Source of the DNA: Oleidesulfovibrio alaskensis DSM 16109
GTDB taxonomy: Bacteria; Desulfobacterota; Desulfovibrionia; Desulfovibrionales; Desulfovibrionaceae
Direction: 5' to 3'
Length of the DNA stretch: 64,000 nt
Assembly: GCF_000482745.1 (NCBI RefSeq)
Contig: NZ_KI519496.1
Location: 72,360-136,359 of the forward strand
Below the pieces are notes generated by a model that saw only the letters and a program-made list of their open reading frames with translations, did not search any database and was not told where the DNA came from. Below are positions 1 to 9,175 of the stretch, piece by piece (the first letter of the stretch is position 1; each line of letters starts with the position of its first letter). Both the position numbers and the translations under genes were made by a program.

Positions 1-347
1 TGGAGCAGCTGGCCGAAGAAGGCGCCGTACAGCTTTTCCGGCCGCTTCTCGGCAATGACTATATTCTCGGCGCCGTGGGTGTGCTGCAGTTTGAAGTCAT
101 CGTGGCCCGGCTAAAAGACGAATACAACGTCAACGCCCTGTATGAAGGCTGCAACATAACCACGGCACGCTGGCTGCACACCGACGACCCCAAAACCATG
201 GCCGAATTCCGCGACTACTACCGCAGCGAACTGGCCATGGACGCGGAAGGCTGCCTTGCCTATCTTGCGCCCAACCCGTGGCGGCTTGAATCCGCAGTGG
301 AGCGCTATCCCAAAATGGAATTCCGCACCACGCGTGAAATCAGCTAG
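1..347 (+). CDS. prfC: Peptide chain release factor 3, C-terminal part (truncated by window edge)
   Basis: RF3 is the translation GTPase that removes RF1/RF2 from the ribosome after peptide release. Only the last ~114 codons are visible (first complete codon at base 3, TAG at 345-347). The residues reading LLGNDYILGAVGVLQFEV and then ARLKDEYNVNALYEG are the typical RF3 C-terminal domain III, which separates RF3 from EF-G and other GTPases. The GTPase domain lies outside the window. The next gene follows on the same strand after ~55 bp. Family identification rests on recalled conservation of this C-terminal block. Confidence 0.9.
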   Translation, partial: EQLAEEGAVQLFRPLLGNDYILGAVGVLQFEVIVARLKDEYNVNALYEGCNITTARWLHTDDPKTMAEFRDYYRSELAMDAEGCLAYLAPNPWRLESAVERYPKMEFRTTREIS

Positions 348-402
348 CACTGCGTCCGCCGAGGGCAGTTCCGCCGCGGCAACATCAGCGAGGTACTCCG
401 CC

Positions 403-1659
403 ATGCGGTCACACAGCGTTCTTTTTATTTTCTGCACCTGCCTTGCCTTCTGCATCGGCGCAGACGCAGCGACCGGACACAGGGCGCTTGCCGCACAGCA
501 GGACGAGTCATGGCCCGCGGCACGTGTGCTGCATGAAGAACACTACCCCGACGGAACACTCAAACTGCGGCGCACCACAAGCTTTTCCGACATGTTTGAA
601 ACGGAATACCGCTACAGCCGCAACGGCACGCTGGTATCCACCACGGAGTATACTGACGGCAAGCTCCGCAACGTGACGGAAGAGCTGGGCCACGGCCTGC
701 AACGGCAGACATCCTTCCATCCTGACGGGGTGACCCCGCACTGGGAAAGGACGAGGGAAGCCGTCGGCGAAGGCAAATTCCGCACGACCCGCGCCACCGG
801 CGACTCGTTTGTTTACCGCCCCGACGGAACGCTGAAAACCAGAGCCCTGTACCGCGAAGGGTACAAGGTGCTGTCCGAAGAATTCAGCCCTGACGGAACG
901 ATGACCATACGCCGCAGCCATTACAAGGCCAATGACAGCCTGATTCCGGTACACCTGCTTATGCAGCCCGGCCCCCCGCCGCGGTTCTGTTCCGCGCTGG
1001 ACCGCCGCGTGACCACGGCAGCGGGTGACGATGTGTTTCAGACAATCACCTGCTCGGGCAGCACGCGCCTGCTGGTCACCCCGTTTTTCAGCCTGCGCAC
1101 GGAACAGCTCCCATCGGGCGGTACGCTGACAACAGTGCTCGACTCCGACGGTTCGGCACTGGCCACGCTGGAACCGGCGCAAAGCCACAGCAAGTACGTC
1201 ACATTATACGCCTATGATGATATTCAGGCGGTGCTCTACAAAAAAAAGGGCATTTTCGGCACCACGGAGCGGAGTATCTTTTTCAAGCTGCGCACGCCGT
1301 GGCCTGACACCGGACAGGCCGGAGAAGGACAGAGTCTCTGCCCGTACCGGCTTGTGCAGTACTACACGTCGGCAGTCTCCATGGAATTCGACGAGCGGGA
1401 AGAACTTGCGGACCTCATGCTCAGCCGCGACAAGCGTATCGTGCACTGGCTGCGCCTGTACGGGCATATCGTGGTCCTCGACCAGCGTTACGACCTGCGC
1501 CCCGATCAGGAATCCATCATCACACAGGTTTTCGTGGACGGCAAAACCGCAGGAGAAGTGCACTTTATGGGCAGGCCCGACCATCTGGCCCACCCGCTGG
1601 AAGACGGCCGCGTTCTGCACGTGACCCCCAAGGACCTCTGGCTGGAAGAACAACCCTAG
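403..1659 (+). CDS. Exported protein with YwqK/MORN-2-like repeats
   Basis: Predicted exported protein of 418 residues. The ATG at 403 is preferred because GAGG lies 8-10 bases upstream and the product then begins with a Sec signal peptide (basic MRSH, hydrophobic VLFIFCTCLAFCIG, cleavage near ADA). A longer reading from 256 would overlap prfC. After the signal there are several imperfect repeats of the type YPDGTLK, YSRNGTLV, YRPDGTLK and FSPDGTMT, the beta-hairpin unit of YwqK/MORN-variant repeat proteins. The C-terminal ~200 residues have no motif I recognise. Function unknown. The repeat units suggest an envelope-exposed binding protein, but this is only inference. Confidence 0.7.
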   Translation: MRSHSVLFIFCTCLAFCIGADAATGHRALAAQQDESWPAARVLHEEHYPDGTLKLRRTTSFSDMFETEYRYSRNGTLVSTTEYTDGKLRNVTEELGHGLQRQTSFHPDGVTPHWERTREAVGEGKFRTTRATGDSFVYRPDGTLKTRALYREGYKVLSEEFSPDGTMTIRRSHYKANDSLIPVHLLMQPGPPPRFCSALDRRVTTAAGDDVFQTITCSGSTRLLVTPFFSLRTEQLPSGGTLTTVLDSDGSALATLEPAQSHSKYVTLYAYDDIQAVLYKKKGIFGTTERSIFFKLRTPWPDTGQAGEGQSLCPYRLVQYYTSAVSMEFDEREELADLMLSRDKRIVHWLRLYGHIVVLDQRYDLRPDQESIITQVFVDGKTAGEVHFMGRPDHLAHPLEDGRVLHVTPKDLWLEEQP

Positions 1660-1711
1660 CCGCCACCGCCCTTTTACCCCGCGCTGCGGCTGCGGCTGCG
1701 GGCGCCCGCAT

Positions 1712-1740
1712 GCCTGTCAGACACAGGCCCCCCACGTTTT
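1712..1740 (+). terminator. Possible weak terminator between the exported protein and galT
   Basis: GCCTGT-N5-ACAGGC (1712-1728) is followed by CCCCCACG and a six-T run. The stem is short and the T tract is separated from it, so this is only a weak candidate. Confidence 0.25.
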
Positions 1741-1754
1741 TTGTATCCGCAAAT

Positions 1755-1768
1755 TGCAAACGTTTGCA
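1755..1768. promoter_or_regulatory. LacI-family operator upstream of galTK
   Basis: The perfect palindrome TGCAAACGTTTGCA lies 75 bp before galT. The identical 14-mer occurs at 4284-4297 in front of the adjacent LacI-family regulator gene. A central CG flanked by GCAAA/TTTGC arms is the classic LacI/GalR-family operator layout. A weak promoter, TTGTAT (1741-1746), 17-bp spacer, TTGCAT (1764-1769), would put the operator across the -10 element, consistent with repression. Confidence 0.85.
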
Positions 1769-1842
1769 TCAGCAACGGAAGTCCGTTAGGGTTACCCGGA
1801 AAACAACCCGGCACTCAGACCGGTGTCTTCCGGAGACATGCC

Positions 1843-2919
1843 ATGGGCCTGCAACCGTACAAGGACATTCCGCACACACGGCGCAACGCGCTGACAGGCG
1901 AATGGGTGCTGGTGTCGCCCCACAGGGCAATGCGCCCCTGGCAGGGGCAGCAGGACGCACCCGACACCACCGTCATGCCCGCCTATGACCCGCAGTGTTA
2001 TCTGTGTCCGGGCAACCTGCGCACAGGCGGTGCCCGCAACCCGCACTACAGCGGCGTATTCGTCTTCGACAACGACTTTCAGGCACTGAAAACGCCCGGC
2101 AGCCGCACCGCGCAAAGCCCCCCCCGCAAAAACGACGACCTGTTTGCCGCCAGACCCGAGACTGGCATCTGCCGTGTCGTATGTTACTCTCCCCGCCACG
2201 ACCTGACCATGGCCCGCATGCAGCCCGCACAGGCAGAGGCCGTCATCACCGCGTGGCAGCACGAGTATGCCGCACTGTGCTCACGGCAGGATATCGGGTA
2301 TGTCCAGATTTTTGAAAACAGAGGCGCCATGATGGGCTGCTCCAACCCGCATCCCCACGGGCAGATATGGGCCAGCAGCTCCGTGCCGCACATCGCCGCG
2401 CAGGAAGACACCATGCAGCGCCGCCACCTGCAGCAACACGGCGACTGCCTGCTCTGCAGATACACCGCTCTGGAAGAAGAATACAAAGAGCGTGTGGTCT
2501 TCAGCAATGACTCGTTCTGCGCGGTGGTACCCTACTGGGCGGTGTGGCCCTTTGAAACCATGCTTCTGCCGCGCAGGCATGCCGCCGACATCACAGACAT
2601 GACTCCGGCGGAAAAAACCGATCTCGCGCATGCGCTCATACGGCTGACCACCAGATACGACAACCTGTTCCGCACGCCTTTTCCCTATTCCATGGGCATA
2701 CACCAGCAGCCCTGCAAGGGCGCTTCTCCGCAGGCGTGGCATTACCATTTTCACTTCTATCCGCCGCTGCTGCGTTCCGCATCGGTACGCAAATTCATGG
2801 TGGGCTATGAAATGCTGGGCAGCCCGCAGCGCGACCTGACAGCAGAGAGCGCGGCGGACAGGCTGCGCGCCCTTTCCGACGTGCATTACACGGGCCTGCG
2901 GCAGGGGTCTGCAACATGA
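1843..2919 (+). CDS. galT: Galactose-1-phosphate uridylyltransferase
   Basis: Leloir-pathway enzyme exchanging UMP between UDP-glucose and galactose-1-phosphate. The ATG at 1843 has GGAG 7 bases upstream and gives 358 residues, the usual size. The in-frame extension to 1741 would run through the operator and is rejected. Zinc cysteines appear as CYLC at residues 52 and 55. The active-site motif SNPHPHGQIW spans about residues 167-176, with the second His of HPH (~172) as the uridylylated nucleophile. Its stop overlaps the galK start (ATGA), so the two are translationally coupled. Expression is probably repressed through the operator at 1755. Confidence 0.95.
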   Translation: MGLQPYKDIPHTRRNALTGEWVLVSPHRAMRPWQGQQDAPDTTVMPAYDPQCYLCPGNLRTGGARNPHYSGVFVFDNDFQALKTPGSRTAQSPPRKNDDLFAARPETGICRVVCYSPRHDLTMARMQPAQAEAVITAWQHEYAALCSRQDIGYVQIFENRGAMMGCSNPHPHGQIWASSSVPHIAAQEDTMQRRHLQQHGDCLLCRYTALEEEYKERVVFSNDSFCAVVPYWAVWPFETMLLPRRHAADITDMTPAEKTDLAHALIRLTTRYDNLFRTPFPYSMGIHQQPCKGASPQAWHYHFHFYPPLLRSASVRKFMVGYEMLGSPQRDLTAESAADRLRALSDVHYTGLRQGSAT

Positions 2920-4220
2920 TGCCCGCGCTGCTTACGCAGCAGGAAATGCTGAACGCCCTGCATAGGGGGGCACTGGACGCGGGGCTGCGCGCCCTGTACG
3001 CGCCGGACAGCGACAGCGGGCACACAGCCGCTGCGGCACGCATCCGGCTGGAAAACCTGCTGCATGAACATCTGCACCGCTACGGCCCGCGGCCTGTGGG
3101 TATTTTCAGCGCGCCCGGCCGTACGGAACTGGCAGGCAACCATACCGACCACAACAGGGGTGTGGTGGTGGCGGCAGCAGTCACACTGGACTGTCTGGCC
3201 GTGGCTTCTGCCCGCGCCGACCTGCGCGTGCATCTGGTTTCCGCCGGATTTGCCCGTCCGGTGGGCCTGACACTGGATGACCTGCAGCCGCGCGCGGACG
3301 AAAAAGAAACCCCCGCGGCCATCGTCAGAGGCATGGCTGCCGGCATACACGGCCTGATGCCCCTCTGCGGGTTCGATGCCTGTGTGCACAGTACGGTTCC
3401 CGTGGGTGCGGGACTCAGCTCCTCCGCAGCATTCGAGGTGCTCTGCGGCCGCATTTTTTCAGGCTGGCATTCCGGTTACGTCCTCACTCAGCAAACGCTG
3501 GCGGCACTGGCCCATACCGCAGAATCCCGTTATTTCGGCAAGCCATGCGGCGAAATGGATCAACTGGCCTGCGCGGGCAGCGGAGCTTCGGTCATCCGCT
3601 TCGGCATGCCGCAGGGCAAAAACGTTGAAGCCGTGCCCGTCAATATTGCGGAAGCCGGCTATCAGCTTGCGGTTGTAAACACGGGGGGCAGCCACGCCGA
3701 CCTGACGGCGGAATACGCCGCCATACCCGCAGAGATGCGCCGCGCCGCGGCCGTACTGGGCAAGCAGCAGGCCCACGGCATCACCGCCGCAGAGGTGCTG
3801 CGCCACGCCGCAGCCATCCGCAATGCGGCCGGAGACCGGGCCCTGCTGCGGCTGCTTCATTTTGCCGAAGAGACACAGCGTGCCGAAGCCGTGGCACAGG
3901 CGCTGCGTCACAACCGCACGCAGGAATTGCTGCGGCTGGTCAATGCCAGCGGCGATTCTTCGTGGCGGCTGCTGCAAAACTGCTACCCCGCCGGTGCGTC
4001 CGCCCAGCCCCTGCCCGTGGCGCTGGAAACGACCCGCCTGCAACTGGACGGACAAGGGGCATGGCGTGTGCACGGCGGAGGATTTGCCGGTACCATACAG
4101 GTCTATGTGCCGCAGCGGCTCATGGCCGGCTACACAAAGTGCATGGAACAGCTTTTCGGCGCCGGGTGTGTCATCCCGCTGGATATCCGCGGCAGCGGCC
4201 TGCACCGGCTGTTCCCGTAA
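2916..4220 (+). CDS. galK: Galactokinase
   Basis: GHMP-family kinase phosphorylating alpha-D-galactose at C1 with ATP. It starts at ATG 2916, overlapping the galT TGA by 4 bases. The galactokinase signature is GRTELAGNHTDHN at residues 68-80, the GHMP ATP-binding loop is VPVGAGLSSSAA at 161-172, and the likely catalytic Asp lies in CGEMDQ (~215). At 434 residues it is longer than the ~380 usual for bacterial GalK. The excess is an N-terminal stretch of ~50 residues before the galactose-binding core, so a downstream start is possible but none has a clear ribosome site. No galE is adjacent. Confidence 0.94.
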   Translation: MMPALLTQQEMLNALHRGALDAGLRALYAPDSDSGHTAAAARIRLENLLHEHLHRYGPRPVGIFSAPGRTELAGNHTDHNRGVVVAAAVTLDCLAVASARADLRVHLVSAGFARPVGLTLDDLQPRADEKETPAAIVRGMAAGIHGLMPLCGFDACVHSTVPVGAGLSSSAAFEVLCGRIFSGWHSGYVLTQQTLAALAHTAESRYFGKPCGEMDQLACAGSGASVIRFGMPQGKNVEAVPVNIAEAGYQLAVVNTGGSHADLTAEYAAIPAEMRRAAAVLGKQQAHGITAAEVLRHAAAIRNAAGDRALLRLLHFAEETQRAEAVAQALRHNRTQELLRLVNASGDSSWRLLQNCYPAGASAQPLPVALETTRLQLDGQGAWRVHGGGFAGTIQVYVPQRLMAGYTKCMEQLFGAGCVIPLDIRGSGLHRLFP

Positions 4221-4254
4221 GTCAGCTCCGCAGGCAAAAAAAGCCGTGCCGCTT

Positions 4255-4297
4255 TTGACAAAACCATGTAAATGAGGTCAAACTGCAAACGTTTGCA
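4255..4297 (+). promoter_or_regulatory. LacI-family operator and possible promoter of the regulator gene
   Basis: Second perfect copy of TGCAAACGTTTGCA (4284-4297), 35 bp before the regulator ATG. A TTGACA -35-like hexamer sits at 4255-4260; a -10 at 17-bp spacing would be a poor match and overlap the operator. The identity of both operators and the position in front of the regulator indicate autorepression. Confidence 0.8.
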
Positions 4298-4331
4298 GCA
4301 ACTGCGGCACCCGCCGCAAAACGGACAGCGC

Positions 4332-5336
4332 ATGCGCCAGTACACCATTAAAGACATCGCCAGAGAACTGGGGGTTTCACCCTCGACGGTGTCGCGTGCG
4401 CTCAGCGGACACCCCGGCATCAGCGCCCGGACCCGCAGCAGGGTTCAGGAACTGGCCCGTCTGCACAACTACCAGCCCAACCTGCTCGCTAAAAGTCTGC
4501 AGCAGAAACATTCCAGCACCATCGGCGTCATTGTGCCGGAGATCCGCCACGACTTTTTCGCCGCCACCATCAGCGGCATCGAAGAGGTGGCCTACACGGC
4601 AGGATACGCCATCATGGTCTGCCAGAGCCATGAAACACTCGACCGCGAAACAACCAACATAGCCGCACTGCTGGGACAGCGTATAGCGGGCCTGCTGCTT
4701 TCCGTCTCGTGCCGCACGCACGACGCACGGCATCTTGCTCCGGTGCTGCGCAGCCGGACGCCTCTGGTGATTTTCGACAGAGTGCCCGAAGGGTTTGCAG
4801 GCAGCACAGTCACCACCGACGACGAGCAGGGAGCCTGTGACATCACAGCGCTGCTGCTGCAAAAAGGCTACCGGCGCATAGCCCACATAGGAGGCCCCCC
4901 GCATCTGGCCATAAGCCGCCGACGGTACGCAGGCTATGCAAAAGCCCTTGCCGCGGCGGGAATGCCGCAGTTTTCCGGATACCATATTCAGGGCGGCTTT
5001 GACGAAGAAGACGGCAGACGCGGCGCCATGCAGCTTTTTGACCTTGCGCAGCCGCCTGACGCCATCATGGCCGTCACCGACCCTGTGGCACTGGGAGTGT
5101 ACAGCGCCGCGCGGCAGCGGGGTTTGCGCATACCGCAGGATATAGCGGTCACCGGATTCAGCGGCAACCCCGTGGGCGAACTGATCACCCCGCGCCTGAC
5201 AACAGTATACCAGCCAGCCTTTGAAATGGGCAGACGCGCCGCCGGCCTGCTGCTGGAACAGATACGCGGCGCCGCGGCACAAAGCACAGCAACCGTGTCA
5301 TTGCCCACGCGTGTGGTTGTGCGCGAATCGGCGTAG
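4332..5336 (+). CDS. LacI/GalR-family transcriptional regulator of the galactose locus
   Basis: DNA-binding repressor, 334 residues. The N-terminus YTIKDIARELGVSPSTVSRA (residues 4-23) is a canonical LacI helix-turn-helix, followed by a hinge (LAKSLQQ) and a periplasmic-binding-protein-like sensor domain beginning TIGVIVPEI. The ATG at 4332 places the HTH at the extreme N-terminus as in the family. An upstream in-frame ATG at 4272 would translate through the operator and is rejected. The gene sits between galTK and galM, 8 bp ahead of galM. The two identical operators and the gene context make galactose or a derivative the likely inducer; this is inferred. Confidence 0.9.
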   Translation: MRQYTIKDIARELGVSPSTVSRALSGHPGISARTRSRVQELARLHNYQPNLLAKSLQQKHSSTIGVIVPEIRHDFFAATISGIEEVAYTAGYAIMVCQSHETLDRETTNIAALLGQRIAGLLLSVSCRTHDARHLAPVLRSRTPLVIFDRVPEGFAGSTVTTDDEQGACDITALLLQKGYRRIAHIGGPPHLAISRRRYAGYAKALAAAGMPQFSGYHIQGGFDEEDGRRGAMQLFDLAQPPDAIMAVTDPVALGVYSAARQRGLRIPQDIAVTGFSGNPVGELITPRLTTVYQPAFEMGRRAAGLLLEQIRGAAAQSTATVSLPTRVVVRESA

Positions 5337-5344
5337 AGGCAGAC

Positions 5345-6586
5345 ATGAGCAGCACGCAGGATACATGTTTTACGCACCTGTCAGGTGCGCATACTGTCAG
5401 ACCGCAACCCTGCGCAACAATACCGCACTGTTCCTGCCCTGCTTTCCGGCGTATTCCGTGGCCCGGCCGCGCCGCACGTCCCGCCCCTCAGCCAGACGGC
5501 CGGTCTCCTTCTGCGACACCCTCCCTGTTCATGCTGCGCAATACAAATGACATGACGGTTTGTATTACCGATTACGGAGCACGGCTCGTTTCCGTTCTCT
5601 GGCCGCAAAGTAAACCGCCTTGTTCCGGCAGTACCGGCGCACCGGATTCCCGGCGCGATGTCATAACGGGGTATGATTCACCATACATGTACATGGACGA
5701 TCCGTATTACATGGGCGCAATTATCGGCAGGCTGGCCAACCGGACCTCCGGAGCATGTTTTTCACTGGACGGGCAGCGCCACTGCCTGAAAGCCAACGAC
5801 GGTCCGCATCATCTGCACGGCGGCCCGCACGGTCTGCACAGCCGCATGTGGCAGGTGCAGGCAGGCGATTACGCCGAAAACGCAACAATCATATTGCGGT
5901 ATGCCAGCCCGCACGGAGAACAGGGATACCCCGGCACCGTGCAGTTCACCGTCAGCTGCACGCTGACAGACAGCAACACGCTGCGTCTGACCATGCACGC
6001 GCAGGCCGACGTTCCCACGCCCGTCTCACTGACAGCGCATCCCTACTTCAACCTGAGCGGTCATCCGGCGGGCAGCCTGCACGGGCACCGGCTTACCGTT
6101 CACGCATCCCGTTATCTGCCCTGTTCCGCAGCACAGAAAACCGGCTACGGCATTCCTGCCGGTCACACCGCGCCTGTGGCAGGCACCGCGCTGGACTTCA
6201 CAACGCCGCGCGACCTGACACAGGCCCTGCGGCAAACTCCGCAGGGCTTTGACCACTATGCCGTGCTGGACGCCGCAGCATCCGCAAGCGAACCGCAACA
6301 CCCCGTGCTGCGCCATGCCGCCACGCTGCACCATGTGCCCACCGGCCGCAGCATGCAGGTACACACCGACCAGCCGGGACTGCAGATATATTCAGCCAAT
6401 TTCATCGCCCCCCGCACACGGGGCAAGTACGGAACCTGCTACGGCCCTCAGACAGCTATCTGTCTGGAGCCTCACGGCTTTCCCGATGCGGTGAACAACG
6501 CACACTTTCCCTCATGCATCATCGGGCCGCAGGCACCGTACACCCAGACAACGGAGTACCGTTTTTTTACAGGACAGCAGGCGTAA
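5345..6586 (+). CDS. galM: Aldose 1-epimerase (galactose mutarotase)
   Basis: Interconverts beta- and alpha-galactose so GalK can act. Family hallmarks: ITDYGARLVS near the N-terminus of the core, GPHHLHGGPHGLHSRMW carrying the first catalytic His, TAHPYFNLSG carrying the second His, and the catalytic Glu in AICLEPHGFPDAVNN. The chosen ATG at 5345 lies 8 bp after the regulator stop with a GAGGCA site. It leaves ~60 residues of low-complexity, Pro/Arg/Ser-rich sequence before the recognisable fold, so this reading is longer (413 residues) than the ~340 of typical GalM. The true start could be internal. Confidence 0.88.
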   Translation: MSSTQDTCFTHLSGAHTVRPQPCATIPHCSCPAFRRIPWPGRAARPAPQPDGRSPSATPSLFMLRNTNDMTVCITDYGARLVSVLWPQSKPPCSGSTGAPDSRRDVITGYDSPYMYMDDPYYMGAIIGRLANRTSGACFSLDGQRHCLKANDGPHHLHGGPHGLHSRMWQVQAGDYAENATIILRYASPHGEQGYPGTVQFTVSCTLTDSNTLRLTMHAQADVPTPVSLTAHPYFNLSGHPAGSLHGHRLTVHASRYLPCSAAQKTGYGIPAGHTAPVAGTALDFTTPRDLTQALRQTPQGFDHYAVLDAAASASEPQHPVLRHAATLHHVPTGRSMQVHTDQPGLQIYSANFIAPRTRGKYGTCYGPQTAICLEPHGFPDAVNNAHFPSCIIGPQAPYTQTTEYRFFTGQQA

Positions 6587-6630
6587 CAAACCCCGCCGTC
6601 CGCAAGCAGCAACAGGATCACGGAAACGCC

Positions 6631-7731
6631 ATGGAAAAAGTTTCGCTCAACGGTATAAGCAAGCGCTTCGGCGACGTACGGGTCATTCACGATGTCAGCC
6701 TGTCCATCAGAGAAAATGAATTCATCGTGCTGGTGGGGCCTTCCGGCTGCGGAAAATCCACCATACTGCGCATGATAGCGGGGCTGGAGAGCGTGAGCGG
6801 CGGCGAAATACGCATAGGGGGCCGCGTAGTCAATGACGTGCCGCCCAAGGAACGCGATGTGGCCATGGTGTTTCAGAACTACGCCCTGTATCCGCACATG
6901 ACCGTGGGAGAAAACATGGGGTTCAGTCTTAAAATGCAGAAACGCCCCGGAGCCGAAATCGAGTCGAAAGTGCAGGAGGCCGCAGCCGTTCTGGGGTTGA
7001 CCGAATATCTGCACCGCAAACCCGCGGCTCTTTCCGGCGGGCAACGGCAGCGCGTGGCCATGGGCCGCGCCATTGTGCGCAAACCGCAGGTCTTTCTGTT
7101 CGACGAGCCTCTTTCAAATCTGGACGCCCAGCTGCGCACCCAGATGCGCATGGAACTGAAAAAACTGCACCTGAAGCTGAACACCACCACCATATACGTC
7201 ACCCACGATCAGGTGGAGGCCATGACGCTGGCCGACCGCATTGTACTGCTGAAAGACGGACATATACAGCAGGTGGGGGCCCCTGTGGATGTCTTTGAAC
7301 GTCCGGCCAATGTGTTCACCGGGCGTTTTATCGGCAACCCGCCCATGAACGTGCTGCAGGCGGTGCTGCATAAAGGCGCGGACGATGCAGGGCGCCATGT
7401 GGCCGCAGAGGGCCTGCGCATTGCAGTGGCAGACACGGTAGGCGCCGCGTTGCCCCACGGTACGCCGGTAACCGTGGGCATACGGCCCGATGCCGTCAAA
7501 ACCGGCGACGCGCTTATGCATCTGCCGGAACACTGCCATATGGATGCGCGTGTGGAAGTGGCCGAAATTCTGGGCGGTCAGTCGCTGCTGGAAGTATCGG
7601 CGGCGGGTGTTCCGCTCATAGCGGAAGTGGCAGGCCGCGTGCTGGTGCGCCCCGGAGACTCCATACGCATAGGCGTTGACCCTGCACGGGTTCTGCTTTT
7701 TGACGCGCAGACCCAGAACGCCGTCGACTGA
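6631..7731 (+). CDS. Sugar ABC transporter ATP-binding protein (MalK/UgpC/MsmX type)
   Basis: Cytoplasmic ATPase energising the sugar importer encoded just downstream, 366 residues. The ATG at 6631 gives the family-standard N-terminus (MEKVSLNGISKRFGDVRVIH). Visible motifs: Walker A GPSGCGKST, Q-loop FQNYALYPHMTV, signature LSGGQRQRVAMGRA, Walker B VFLFDEPLSNLD and switch THDQ. The C-terminal ~130 residues form the regulatory OB-fold extension of the MalK class. It lies 44 bp after galM and 155 bp before the binding-protein gene. Context suggests galactose or a galactoside as substrate. Confidence 0.92.
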   Translation: MEKVSLNGISKRFGDVRVIHDVSLSIRENEFIVLVGPSGCGKSTILRMIAGLESVSGGEIRIGGRVVNDVPPKERDVAMVFQNYALYPHMTVGENMGFSLKMQKRPGAEIESKVQEAAAVLGLTEYLHRKPAALSGGQRQRVAMGRAIVRKPQVFLFDEPLSNLDAQLRTQMRMELKKLHLKLNTTTIYVTHDQVEAMTLADRIVLLKDGHIQQVGAPVDVFERPANVFTGRFIGNPPMNVLQAVLHKGADDAGRHVAAEGLRIAVADTVGAALPHGTPVTVGIRPDAVKTGDALMHLPEHCHMDARVEVAEILGGQSLLEVSAAGVPLIAEVAGRVLVRPGDSIRIGVDPARVLLFDAQTQNAVD

Positions 7732-7886
7732 AACGCGGAAGAGCACGGCCCCCCTGACGGAAGCCGTGCAGACCATAGGCTCATGGCCGCGCACAGCGGC
7801 AAACGGGATTGCCGGACAACGTCTGCCGGCGCATTGCGGCTCAGGGCGCCACAACCGCCCGCACCGCACAACGCAGGAGGAAGGGT

Positions 7887-9158
7887 ATGAACAGATTCCT
7901 GGCAAAAGCGGCCGTTGCGGCCGCCGCATTCTGCCTGATGATCACGGCGCCCGCCATGGCGGCGGCGCAGGACAAGCTTGGCGGAACTCTGGAAATTTTT
8001 TCGTGGTGGGCCGGTGACGAAGGCCCCGCGCTTGAGGCCATGATAAAGCTGTACAACAAGCAGCACCCCGGCGTCAGCGTGGAAAACGCCGCCGTCACGG
8101 GCGGATCGGGCATCAACGCCCGTGCAGTGCTTAAAACCCGTATGCTGGGCGGCAATCCTCCTGACAGCTTTCAGGTGCATGCAGGACAGGAACTCATCGG
8201 TACGTGGGTTGCCTCGGGCCGTATGGAAGACCTGACCTTTCTGTACAAACAGCAGGGCTGGATGGAAGCGTTTCCCGCCGACCTCATCAAGCTGATCGGC
8301 ACGGAGAACGGCATATGGTCGGTACCGGTGACGGTTCACCGCTCCAACGTCATGTGGTTTGTACCCGCCAACCTGAAAAAATGGGGAATACAGGCTCCTG
8401 CCGACTGGAACGAGTTTCTGGAAATAGCCCCGCGGCTGCAGGAACAGGGCGTGGTGCCGCTTGCTCTGGCCACCAACTGGACTGCCAACCACCTCTGGGA
8501 ATCCGTGGCGCTGGCCTCCATGGGGGCCGACCGGTGGGACGCCCTCTGGCGCGGCGAAATTCCGTGGACCGATCCTGAAGTGGTCAAAGCATGGGAGCTT
8601 TTCGGCAAGGTGCTGCAATACACCAATGACGACGCCACATCGCTTTCGTGGCAGCAGGCCACAGACATGGTTGTGGACGGCCGCGCCGCCTTCAACGTCA
8701 TGGGCGACTGGGCTGCCGGCTACATGAACACCACGCTGGGCATGGCACCCGGTAAAGACTTCGGCTGGTCCGCATCGCCGGGCACCGGCGGCGTGTTCAT
8801 GTTCCTTTCCGATTCGTTCGGCCTGCCCGTGGGCGCCGCAAACCGCGACAACAGCCTCGCGTGGCTGGCACTTGTGGGTTCGCGCAGCGGCAGCGACGCC
8901 TTCAACCCGCTCAAGGGTTCCATCTCGCCCCGGCTTGATACCGACCTGAACCTGTACAATGACTATTCAAAATCCGCCGCAGGCGACTGGGGCCGCGACC
9001 GCATCGTGGGCAGTCTGGCTCACGGAGTCACCGCCAACGAAGGCTTCATGAGCGATTTCGCATCCGTTATGGAGATGTACCTGAAAAACCGCAACGCCGG
9101 TCAGGCCGCCATGGCCTGCCACGCCATTGCCGTAAAAAACGGCATAGCCAGACGATAG
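7887..9158 (+). CDS. Extracellular sugar-binding protein of ABC importer (family 1)
   Basis: Periplasmic substrate receptor of the CUT1-type importer, 423 residues. The ATG at 7887 follows a very strong AGGAGGAAGG ribosome site and begins a Sec signal peptide (MNRFLAKAAVAAAAFCLMITAPAMAAAQ, cleavage after AMA or AAA). There is no lipobox, so it is probably freely periplasmic. The mature start EIFSWWAGDEGPALEAMIKLY and the later WQQATDMVVDGRAAFNVMGDWAAGYM are typical of family-1 solute-binding proteins. The strong ribosome site plus the stem-loop after its stop fit the high expression expected relative to the permeases. Confidence 0.92.
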   Translation: MNRFLAKAAVAAAAFCLMITAPAMAAAQDKLGGTLEIFSWWAGDEGPALEAMIKLYNKQHPGVSVENAAVTGGSGINARAVLKTRMLGGNPPDSFQVHAGQELIGTWVASGRMEDLTFLYKQQGWMEAFPADLIKLIGTENGIWSVPVTVHRSNVMWFVPANLKKWGIQAPADWNEFLEIAPRLQEQGVVPLALATNWTANHLWESVALASMGADRWDALWRGEIPWTDPEVVKAWELFGKVLQYTNDDATSLSWQQATDMVVDGRAAFNVMGDWAAGYMNTTLGMAPGKDFGWSASPGTGGVFMFLSDSFGLPVGAANRDNSLAWLALVGSRSGSDAFNPLKGSISPRLDTDLNLYNDYSKSAAGDWGRDRIVGSLAHGVTANEGFMSDFASVMEMYLKNRNAGQAAMACHAIAVKNGIARR

Positions 9159-9175
9159 CATACTGACCATTCACC

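Noticed and set aside
256..402. Upstream extension of the exported repeat protein
   Set aside because: It overlaps prfC and removes the signal peptide from the N-terminus; ATG 403 with GAGG is better.
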